DNA of 64,000 bases from Bugula neritina (lineage: Eukaryota; Bryozoa; Gymnolaemata; Cheilostomatida; Bugulidae): the NCBI GenBank assembly GCA_964035545.1, contig OZ037767.1, positions 25,529,628-25,593,627 on the forward strand, read 5' to 3'. The notes under the pieces were generated by a model that saw nothing but the letters and a program-made list of their open reading frames with translations, was not told where the DNA came from and made no database searches. Shown here in pieces: positions 35,394-52,990 of the stretch (its first letter is position 1; each line of letters starts with the position of its first letter). The position numbers and the translations under genes were made by a program.

Positions 35394-36476
35394 TACCATT
35401 GTAGTATTTATATATTTTTGTAAAAAATGGAGAGGGAAGACAACTTAAAACTATGCATTTGCTTATTCGACAGCTTGCTTGATAGCTGGCAATGAATACA
35501 AATTTGAAAAACAAATATTGGGAGATTCCTAATATAACTTTGCACAACTATAGTTAAAAAGGTTCCTGTAGAGTTTTTAAAATTTAAGTTATATTTTATT
35601 TAAATACGCAACATACACAGTATGGTATATTATTATATAACTTAGAATGGAATTATTTTAAAGCAACAAAGTTGCAAATTATAAAACTTTATTGAGACTT
35701 CTGAGAGACTAAGAAGTGGTTTAACAAACCACTGAAACTATTTAAATTAAATGACTAAACGCGATTGATTACACGCCCAGGTCTAGAAAATACTGACATT
35801 AATTACAGATTACTTGTGCTGGTGTCAGAATAGCAAGATGAACTGCAGAGATGCACTTAGTAAGCTGGTTAACTGATGGTGCATGAGTGAAAGCCAAATA
35901 ATTATATTTGTTGGAGCAAATCAGAGCTCAAGAAGTGGTGGAATAGTTTTATATAATATTTATTGAGTGGGACTGAATAATGAAAGTAGGAAAGATTAAA
36001 AAATACAGATGAAAATTATTGTTATCAACACCTTTAAAAATATGGCGCTGCAACAATTTCAAATATTTGACATCTGTATACACTATAAAATACAAAAAAT
36101 AGCTGAGTCCGACTGTAAGAATATGACATACTTGGTCCATGAAAAAATACCATAAGTGAAAATACTAATGATTTGGCATTTGGAAGAAAAAGAGGTAAAC
36201 TGGGATATACTGAAATTGCATACATTGGAACTTCTCCAGCAAAGATATAGAGGGAGTATTGGTCCACTTCTACATGAATATAATATGCAAACCGACTATT
36301 AGCACCGCATATAGTACAACATTGTATTGGAAAATCCCAGAGTAACTAATACTGCACACTTATAGTAGACCAACTGTCTAAAGAAATCAATATAAACAAA
36401 ACATCTCAACAAAATGAGAAAGAAAGGGTACTACAAAAATGCGCCGACAATGATAAGTAAATTGATAAATCTCAGT
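35394..36476. other. Convergent intergenic region between the C4-like and 7TM genes
   Basis: Shared 3' region of two tail-to-tail genes. On the minus strand, AATAAA (plus TTTATT near 35957) is a candidate poly(A) signal for the 7TM gene. No additional gene is supported. Confidence 0.5.
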
Positions 36477-39400
36477 TTATGATGTTGGAGAATGTGAGTT
36501 GTCTGTGGTGGTTGGGTGGGTAGGCATGGATGAAGTATTGGTACGAAATATACGAGAGGCGAGTGCTGGAATGTATCTCGTACGTCTACCAGAGACAATG
36601 GGAACTTGATCTGACGACTATAATATAATAATATTAACAAGTTACTTCACAAAATTAACATATAAGTCAACAATAAAGCATAGAAAACAATATAAAAGAA
36701 AAATGATTTATATCTATCAATTATATTCTATGAACAGAACTCAATGTACTCGTGGCTAAGACAAAGTATTTTATAATTTAGTACATCTAATTATGTGACT
36801 CACTAGGGTTTATAACACAGTGTATAAAATAACACAATAATAATAATATAGTATTACTATAGTATTACTATAGTAACTATAGTGATACTATAGTAATACT
36901 ATAGTATCACTATAGTATTATTATAGTATTACTATAATAATACTATAGTGATACTATAATAATACTATAGTATCACTATAGTATTATTATAGTAATACTA
37001 TAATAATACTATAGTATTACTATAATAATACTATAATAATACTATAGTATTATTATAGTATTACTATAGTAACTATAATAATACTATAGTGATACTATAG
37101 TATTATTATAGTAATACTATAGTATTACTATAGTAAAATGAAAACACTGGTTTTAACCATCATTAGCATCCTAATATCTTACAGCTTAAGGTAGGCTGAG
37201 GGACTCTAATACTGATGACAATTTCTCATATAGCCATTAAATCACGAAAATAAAACAAACAAAAACGCATTGCCTGTAAAAGGGCTCGAATCCCCCCCCC
37301 CCCCCCGTATATAAAACTTGCTGCTTGAAGTAGAGAAATTGAGTTGTGTAATAAAAATGTCTAAGTATCACCATAAGGACAGAATATCTTATGTGTAATC
37401 TATTATTCAACTTGTTGCTCAAATAAAGAAAGATGGGGAATACTAATAAAAGAGTCGACATTTACCTGAATGCTTCCAGAATCGTCTTCTTCCGCCATAT
37501 TAGTAGTTCCCACAGGCTCGAGTGCAAGTAGCATTGCCCATATTGGTAACGCAAACTTTACAACCTACACACAACACAAGTGTTCACTCAAAAACGTGAG
37601 ATATTATTTCAAACAGAGAAGATGGCAGATGATTTTTTATGTTATTGGAGTAGAGTGACAAAAGGTCCAACATTAGACATCAATGAATACACATTCAGCA
37701 ATACAATTCCGTAAGTGTTGAATAATAATAATGCCAATAATAAAGTTACACAATAATACTATACAGTATACAATATCAGGACATAATGTAGAATGTATAA
37801 ATGAGTTCAATAGAATGTGCTAGAACACTGACCCTAAAGGAAGATAAGAGACATACTAGATGGTGACTGACCATGAATACTGTGAATATAGAGCTGTAGA
37901 CCAGCTGGTTAAAGTTGAATATCCTGCCACAGTTCTGATACTGAGACCCCACTGCTATCATAGTCAGGTCATAAGTAAAGGCCACAATAGCGGTTATCTG
38001 TAGAAAATAAATCAAATAGTAGTTATCTGTAGAAAATAAATCAAACAGTGGTTATCTGTGAAAAATAGATTAAACTGGTTATTTGTAGAAAACAAATCCG
38101 CCACGTGGTGAAAGGTGACCATTTGTAGAAAATAAATCAAATAGCTGCTATATGTAGAAAATAAATGTGACCAACATCAAACAGTGTTTATCTACTAAAG
38201 AAGCACATGCTGCACAACTGGTTTAATTATTTCACCAACAAAATGGGTCAGAAACTAAAATTGTTATTTATTTTGCAAAATATTATTATCCGTATCTCGA
38301 ACACGTTGAGCCAGACATTTGTGAGGTCAACTTCATTGCACAACAAAATAAATTGGTCTGGTGTTCTGGAGCATATAACACACTTAAGTATATAGCACAC
38401 TTACAACTATCACAGCTACTTCACTACTTAATTTACGGAGCACTTCAACTACTGACTAGTAATTCTAGTAATTATATTCTCACCTATCTCTGCTCTGTCC
38501 TATTCGGGTAGCGGGTGATAATGATATAGTAATAATATTATATAGAATTACATATTAGCAATACTTACTTCAAACACGGTAACCAGACCCCAGAGTTTTC
38601 TTTTCTGAGACGTTCTGACCGACTGCACTGTACTGATTCTGTCCAAACGCTTTGAGATGAAAAATCCGGAGAGGAGAAACATCTGAGCTATAAATAACTC
38701 GGCGCTGGACATCATCACCCAAACAAATGCTGAAAACCCAAATACCACAGTTTTAATGTTTCGTTTTAATAATGCCAGAAAAAGTTGAAACAATATTAAA
38801 AACAGTACAAGGTATAAAAGAAGTGACGCGCCCCGAATTATCTGGTAATAAGTGATGGACACTCACCTAGGCACGCGTCTGTATAGTCATTGACATAGGC
38901 TATGCCTAGACCCAGAGTGACAGTGCAGTATATCAGACCAATCACCAGGCCTGGCAGCAGACAGAATACGCTAAGTTTCTCTCTCCGAATAGCCCGATAG
39001 GCGCGGGTCCAGAAGAAGTGCGTGACGACGAGATAGCTGAGCTGCTTGAACCACTGAGCTACAAAGTCTAGCTGTGCGTAGTCTCCAAGTAACCAATGTA
39101 CTGTACTGTAACATTGCAAGTAACCAATGAGCTATATTGAAACAGCGAAACTAGCCAATGAGCTGCACTGTAACAGTGCAAGTAAGCAATAAGATGTACT
39201 CTAACAGCGTAAGTAACCAATGAGGTGGAACATACTAAGTAAACACAAACTTCTGGACTAAAACAATATTAAACAGCTTTGAGTATAGGTTCAATGTTTA
39301 CATTTTGTGAAGGACATCAGTTTTGCCAAGAGGATATTTATTTGCAGAGTTAGTGGCAGGTTTAACAAAACTCTTTCCATCAAAGCTTTTTTAGTGGCAG

Positions 39401-40292
39401 GTTGTCATGTACCCCCCCCCCCCCCCATTATAAAGAGAATTGGATAGACACAGACTAAGGTGTACACTGACCATAGCACACAGGATATAACGGAGCTGTA
39501 GAATACGAGATAATGGTGATAGGCCTGGTGTCTGACCGAATGCAGCTTGTAGATCCTCTGTACGCAGAATAGGCCAGTTATTAATATCACTGCGGACATC
39601 AACGCATACCTGCAGCACACAAGTATCCTCAGATAATACTAACAGAGAACTACCTACAGCTGTGTGCTAGAAAATTATAGATTTTGATTTGATAAATGTT
39701 TGAAAACAAGTTGCCCCATTCCACACATTTGTACTTCAACCCAGTATTTAATGCTAAATATAAAAGGAAGCAACGGGGTGCACATGTACAAGTAGCTTAC
39801 ACTCATGGTGAGATAATTACAGTTTAAATGTTAAAATTAGACAGTATAAACAGAAAACACTTAGAAACATATTGACAAATATATCAAGAAGCCATAATTA
39901 TTATTATTACTATTCTCCATGTATTTTTATTTATTAGGGTAAACAATCGGAAATATAAGAATCACACACTAAAACTTTGAAACATACAGATTTGATAAAA
40001 AAATGCATTCTAATATATGCAAACTCATATTTCTATTCATAATAAAATAATTACTCTACAGTGGTAGGACATTACTTACTAAGTTACATACAACAATTTA
40101 ATACCTAACTAAATCATTGTGGCACATATTGAAGTAGACTGTAACTGGTAATTGAAGCTCTAGTATGATTTACCTGATGCATGCTATAATACTGAAAGGA
40201 TCCTGAAAACAACCTGCTTTCACTATGTCTTCAGTTGTATTGCTACGCTGTGTGAGCGTTGTCACTTGCTGATATGCTATTGGTGATGCCAT
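36477..40292 (-). CDS. Seven-transmembrane protein, possibly THH1/TOM1/TOM3-GPR137-like
   Basis: Exons in reading order: 40292-40174, 39609-39472, 39105-38867, 38729-38569, 37997-37872, 37564-37466, 36617-36477; all phases agree and give 340 residues. A 40-residue N-terminus with a glycosylation site (N18-T-T) precedes seven hydrophobic segments at about 41-60, 71-92, 104-123, 130-155, 166-190, 211-235 and 250-276. A Ser/Thr/Pro-rich tail follows, with acidic AEEDD at 286-290 and basic GRRTR. The charged loop after TM3 (TRAYRAIRREK) and the SQKRKLWGLVTVFE loop before TM6 recall the TOM1/THH1-GPR137 domain. The similarity is from memory and weak, and there is no rhodopsin-type DRY motif. The exon structure is well supported; the family is not. 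Confidence 0.72.
36838..37137. repeat. Palindromic ACTATAGTATT-type satellite in last 7TM intron
   Basis: About 300 bp consist almost entirely of the self-complementary core ACTATAGT joined by ATT/AAT/ATC/GTG spacers (about 11-bp period). Both strands read alike, so long hairpins are possible throughout. Confidence 0.92.
37291..37306. repeat. Poly(C) homopolymer
   Basis: An uninterrupted run of about 16 C in an AT-rich 7TM intron. Comparable runs lie at 32440, 39411-39426, 49890 and 60804 (as G). Confidence 0.9.
37990..38200. repeat. ~29-bp array amplifying the 7TM exon 5 acceptor
   Basis: On the minus strand each unit is GATTTATTTTCTACAG followed by ATAAC or a variant. The working acceptor is at 37998 with exon start ATAACCGC. 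Near-copies of tract, CAG and exon start recur at plus 38027 and 38056, then more loosely to about 38200. Six or so pyrimidine-AG sites therefore stand in a row. Confidence 0.85.
39086..39224. repeat. 31-bp tandem array spanning the 7TM exon 3 acceptor
   Basis: Units at 39086-39116, 39117-39147, 39148-39178 and 39179-39209, with a partial copy to 39224, read CAAGTAACCAATG...GTAACAGTG. The first unit crosses the junction at 39105/39106, so about 20 coding bases of exon 3 and the acceptor TTACAG belong to the repeat. Unit 3 retains a perfect TGTTACAG. Confidence 0.9.
39411..39426. repeat. Poly(C) homopolymer
   Basis: A run of about 16 C in 7TM intron 2, some 46 bp past the exon 2 donor. Confidence 0.9.
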
Positions 40293-43200
40293 GACAGCTT
40301 ATTGCACTCCTTTAGCTACATTCCTGTATAAATCAGAACTTCAAATATGAATTAAATCACTACTTTTCATAAAAGGTGATAATGAATACAAGTTAACAAT
40401 AAACTTATATCTAAACATGAGAATAGAGCAGCTGAGCCCACTCAGCACTACAATTCAATCTTGTTTATGTAATACAGCAGATGTAATTGTATCACGTAAA
40501 CAAAAGTGACAGGTTTACATACAATTACGTTTGGCTTTCTTTTATCTTAGTACACAGAGCTACCTGTTGAATATGTTGACATACAAATTATTGTATGTTA
40601 TTAAACACTACAACTCTGCACCTCGAGATCATCACAAGTAACTGTAAGTCTTATTGCCGAAAAGTCTAAAATCGACCTTGACAAAAAACTGTCATAAGAC
40701 AGAAGTAGACCAGAAACATGTTTGGTCATTATGTGTGATAGCAATGGACAAGTTGCTAGTGTAGAAAATGTGCTATAAATATCTGGATATAAACTGAAAT
40801 TGTATCAATAAGCTGAAAGAACTAGCAGATAGTCTTAGGGCTCAGAGGTATTAGATTTGAGTTCTCATCAAGCCTTTGGTATGCTTTGAAGTCATCTAAA
40901 AGTTAATATGAGTTTTAGTGTCTTTTCTTAATCAACACCTAATTGTATAAATGTCTTGCACATCCCAAGCTTGACAGAAATACTGCGCTAACTAGCGTGA
41001 AGTCAGTCAAGAATTTAACCTTTTACAGGAACATCGCATAAATTTTGAGCATAACATTATATAATTAATTGTAGCGAGTGCTTTGAACTTAAAGTCAAAA
41101 AACTTGGGAAATCAAGCAAAATTAAGAACCTTGATTATTTAGGTACATTTATTAATATTTTACTAGTTTTGGGCAAAATCCATGATCATTAGCAGCTAAA
41201 TTGTAAAAAATAGCTAAAAACTGGAGATTTCCAGTGTGTACTAAATTAAGTAAAATGACACTAATACTAACGGTAATAGTTTCAGTAATAGTAAATGTAA
41301 TACCAAGTCTAATAATCAAAATAATACTATTATTATGAATATAATTATAAATAATATTATTACTGTAACACTAACTGTAGGTGTAAGTGCATTATTACTA
41401 GTATTACTACCACTATTTGTATTAGTATAAGATTTACTTTTAGTATAACTATTACAGTCTTATACTAATACTAATAGTAATACTAATATTAATACAAAAT
41501 CAAATAGTAATACTTTAATACTTACACTAATATTACTACTACTAGTACTAGTACTCTACAACCACTAGTAATACTAATAGTAGCAGCAGCAGCAGTAGTA
41601 GCAGACGTAGTAGTAGTAGCAGTAGTAGTAGGGGCCTACCAGTTAAGTATTACATTTACTGTATACTATTAGTTTAAGTATAAATCTATTACTATTACTT
41701 ATACTTATAGTATTACTATTACTATTAGTAATACTAATAGTAATACCAATACTAATAGTTATAGTATTACTTATACTATTAATAGTAGTATTACTATTAC
41801 TTATTTACTGTATTAGTATTATATTTACTTAATTATTTACTATTACTATTAGTATTAGTATTACGATTACTATTAGCATTACCATTACTATTACTAATAA
41901 CTATTATTAATATTTAGATACAACGCTAACAGCTAATATTATTATTATACTAATACTTATAGTAATAACTTATAGTTATTATAATTCTCTTAGTCTTACA
42001 GTTACTATTAGTATTACTACTAGTATATTAATAGTTTAACCATAACCATAAGCATGTCCATAATGATACTTATTAATGGTAAGCATCGGGTTCATAACCG
42101 TAACGTGACTACCTCAAAGCAATTAATATATTTGTTTACAGGCTGCAGAAAGTGATTGAAGTTGTATAATCATAAAGCACATTGGCAGTGCAACATTTTT
42201 TATTGACATAGTAACTTCTCATCATGTTCTAGTATCCCATGATGTGGGCTACTCGATATAGCCCTAAAATCGCAAAAATTGACTTTAATGTGTAAGGAGT
42301 TGCGTTCTTACAAAAATAGTTATGTATAGTTGAAGAACTGAAACGATTCTCTAATATTCAAGTTCCTAGTTACATGACGCTTCAAAAAAGAGTACGCGAA
42401 TAAAATAATAACTATATTTTTAACAACTTTAAATTAGCACAGTTGATTGTTGCCAAAAATTTTTTTTACATAAAAAATAATTGTTTAATATAAATTTATA
42501 ATTAAAAAAATAAAATAAAACTAGTTTAATGTTTTTTATGCAGCTGAGGAGTTTTATATTTATGCGCATCCAGTTGCAGATATTATGCCCTTGATAATCG
42601 TGGTGATGTACTCATGCAACGAATATCATTTTGATAATCATTAAGCATATTTAACCAATTATTATAGTGATTTGTTAACACAAAATAAGCTAAAACCAAA
42701 AACTAAATTTGGTGTATCATTGCGAATATCATTGAACATCATGCTTGTTGATTACTTTAATATCAATAGTATCTTGAACTTAAAGTTAGTCATATAATCA
42801 TAATGATATATGATAATGATATAAATATAATTTAAATTAATTAATAATTAATATTATATTTATAATGATGTAATTAATATTTATATTATCATTATTATTA
42901 TAATATTATTATTAATATAATTAATAATATAAATTTTATAACTACTACTAAATTTACTTTTGCTTTTAAAATATCTTAATCTTGGTTGGGTCAAGACTCA
43001 AGTGCCAAGAATTGTAATATCAATTACAATATGAGTATCATTATGATTATATCAATATGAGTATGAATATAATTATGGTTATTATTAATAATAAAATTTA
43101 ATCATTATTAATCATTATTATTATAGTTAATATTATCGTCCAAATGAAAAATCAAATTTTTGTGAATAATTTTATCTTAATAAATTTCATATTCATATTG

Positions 43201-44162
43201 ATCATCAAAGGGAAACTGAAAGTTATCATTAAGTCAGATACGTAATAATATTTGGTTTTATATTATTGTAGACTTTTATTCCAATTGTACTCATATTCAG
43301 TATGATACAGTTTCTCATGTGTTTAATAATTACTATGTAATATTGTATCATAATCATTTTTACTGCAATACAACTTGAAATTTTAATGACTATAATTATG
43401 AATGCAAGTGTTTTCTAGTCCTAAAGCTGGTATTTATAACTGTGTCAAAGTCACAGCAAGTTTTTCAGTGAACATGGTTAACTAATCAAGTCATAATCCA
43501 GACATAGACAGTTTAACTCAAGTTGAACAATGAGTATGACTGGTCTCAATTCAACTTGACTTACTGGTTTTTTATCAAGTTAAGCTCAATGTGATATTTA
43601 ATGCTCATTTAAAGCTTCACTCACATCTAACAAAAACTGTGGTTATTTACATGCATGTAGTTGTTAAAACATAAAAAATAAAGCATTAATTCTAGTTTTG
43701 GCTAATTTGATATAATATGTTTAAAATAATTTCGTAGTAAATTTTAGTCACACTAGCTATTGAATTTGATTTTGCAGCTTGAGATATAAAAAATAACAAT
43801 ACTATATCAAACTTATATTAAATTTTTTTTAATACTTATTTTGTAAGACTAGAAAGATTGAGACTCTCCCATTGTAACCAGCATAAAAGCTGTACTCTCT
43901 ATTATAAGAAGATAAAAATGCTAAAAGTAGAAGTATTATCTAACCCCAAGCTTTCTAATGATCTATAAAAAGTTTAGTGTATCAATTGTTTTTATTTTGA
44001 TACTTCTTTTCAGGCTGTTGCGTTAGTAATTTTACTATTGCAAACAGATGGGGATTAAAAAGAGTTCAACTTTTTCAAAGTTGAGTTTAACACTGTTTGC
44101 ACACTTGAGCTATTTCCAAGTTTATCTTCTAACTGTTTTTAGTATTTTTTTTAGTTTTAAAT
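40293..44162. other. Divergent intergenic region between the 7TM gene and FoxJ2/3
   Basis: No gene was found on either strand. It must contain both promoters, but no specific element could be recognised. Contents: degenerate NTA satellite at 41255-42030 and extremely AT-rich stretches at 42400-43150. Just before the FoxJ start codon an acceptor-like T-run-AG (to 44154) suggests a 5' UTR intron. Confidence 0.55.
41255..42030. repeat. Degenerate (TAC/TAT/TAG)n satellite with an (AGC/AGT)n core
   Basis: Nearly every third base pair fits NTA in blocks of both orientations (AATACTAATAGTAATAC and similar). An AGCAGCAGCAGCAGTAGTAG tract lies at about 41580-41632. Confidence 0.85.
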
Positions 44163-50926
<6,764 letters not shown>

Positions 50927-52990
50927 AAGAGATGTAGATAGAGGAATGCTAACTGTGATGTACAGTAAAACCACTTACACTCGGATATATATATTATTAT
51001 TATATATTACAATCATGGTACCCTTGATTTAGTCCATAAACTGTTCATTAGCAAGGCGTTCACCATTTTAATCAAATAATATTTTTAGCTCAATTTGAGA
51101 TCCTTACAAACTCTTATTAATATATTACGTTTTAGATTATAAAATCATTATGTGCATTTATATATTTTTAAAAGTTGATATCTATTTTTATTAGATATAA
51201 TATTTTTGGGACTGAATGTCTTAATCCTCTTAGTTTCATACACACGCTGATATATTTTGAAACTGTTTAATTATTAGGAATATGTTTCCTGCCAACTTAC
51301 TTTCCCCATTCATTTAACTCATGAGATATCTGTCGCATGCTATGCCCTCCTAATGCAGTTCATTCGCTGTTGTGTGAAAGAAGACGTGTTTAAACAATAT
51401 TTCTTTCGGTTGCTTGAAACAAGTTGTGGAGTTTTGTGAAACTATGCCAGTTGAAAATGTTTTTCATGTCAGTTTTGGGGCTATGATCACCTTGGACTAT
51501 TTTATTTATCATTCCATTAGCTTTTGGTAGAGTATCTATCTTTTCTCTAAAAATATGTAATGGAGAGCTACTTCTTGTTAACCTCATTGCAATATTCGTT
51601 TTATTTTAGAAATAATTATTGGGTTCACTTTTGTATAATGTTATATCATTGGCCGGAGTGAGGCCGTGCTATGAAGTTGACGGTATTGTTTCATAATATG
51701 TGTGTTCTGTCTTTTTCTCTACTTGCTGTCAACTGATGCACGGCTCCTTGCTCTGCTCTGCTTGTTACTTCATTGCTGACTGTGATAGGGTGATTGTCGT
51801 ATGTTTAGTTTACTTTATTTTTGTGCTATCAAGTTGCTTGTAATATTATTATGTGGCATCCATGATGCCTTAGCTTATTACATGACATTAACCTCATATT
51901 CCTAGTTCTAACACAGATAAGAAAAAAATTAGAAAGAACGTTGTATATCATAAAAGCTCTACATGTGTTCTAATTATTAATTTCTATTTTTCTAGATTTG
52001 TCTTATTAGTTAATCTAATAATATTTACATTGTGCATTTTTAAACTAGTGTCCAAGATTTTTAAGTTTAGAGTAAATTGATAAGATTTTGTAAACTTGCA
52101 AATGTGTAGGTGTTGCATCTACATATTATTTTGATTATTTTCTTTGTTTTAAATGTTGCACCTACAATATTTTTTGTGATAACTTTCCATCTCCGTCCAT
52201 TCACCAAAGTCCACCAACACTTTTACATTAATGTTTATTATAGTTCAGCTATTTCTTTCCTCTATTTTTATATTCTTGGAAGTTAAATTTTGAATATTTT
52301 AATGACTTTACTATTTATATAATAAACCTATTTCTGATGAGCTGTTTTTGTGGTTTGATTTTGTCTCAGCTGCTTATAATCTATCATAGTTAAATAGTTG
52401 GTAATTTTTGTGGTAAATGCATTAATTAAGTAATAGAAAAATTTAAAAACTCCTATCGTCTTGGTGAGAAATATCTCAAAAGAAGTTATGTTCTCACAAT
52501 ATTTTCGACCTAAACCAAACCAAAAATTAATTGCAAAGTTCTAACATTGTTTTTTGAAAATCCAAGTTTGATATGCAGTAAATTTGAGTTTTCTAGCTCT
52601 ATCACTTGCTTCTACCACTTCAGTAAGTATGATAGAGTAAAATCATGACCCCGACAACAAAAACATGTCAAGCTCTTGTGGTTGGAGTTGTCTATGCATA
52701 TGTAAAATTGTATAGCTCATCATTAGAAATATTTTAAATAGTGAGGGTGAACGCGCAAGGTACCCAACATGAAATAAGTGAAGTAATTTTACTAAAGCAT
52801 CTAACGACTCTGTTTGTTCAGTTTTCATAAGTTGTAAAAAGTCCGAGTCCAATAAATCATTTTTTGACCATATTTAATTCAGCAAGTCGTTATAAATATT
52901 ATTTATAATTATTGTAATTGTGTGGGAAAAGTACAGTTTATTTATGATCCGATACGATTGAGCTGTTACTAAAGCCAATTTTGTGGAAAA
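50927..52990. other. FoxJ 3' UTR and intergenic spacer before PAAF1
   Basis: No other gene is seen. The spacer after the candidate poly(A) signal is only about 0.65 kb, so the PAAF1 promoter should lie within 52340-52990. Confidence 0.5.
52321..52326 (+). terminator. Candidate FoxJ poly(A) signal AATAAA
   Basis: AATAAA is followed 15-35 bp on by a GT/T-rich tract (GCTGTTTTTGTGGTTTG), the usual arrangement for a cleavage site. It implies a 3' UTR of about 1.4 kb after the stop at 50924-50926. Confidence 0.55.

Noticed and set aside
38000-39224. CRISPR-like spaced repeats
   Set aside because: Eukaryotic intron setting; units are directly adjacent or degenerate without unique spacers of constant length.
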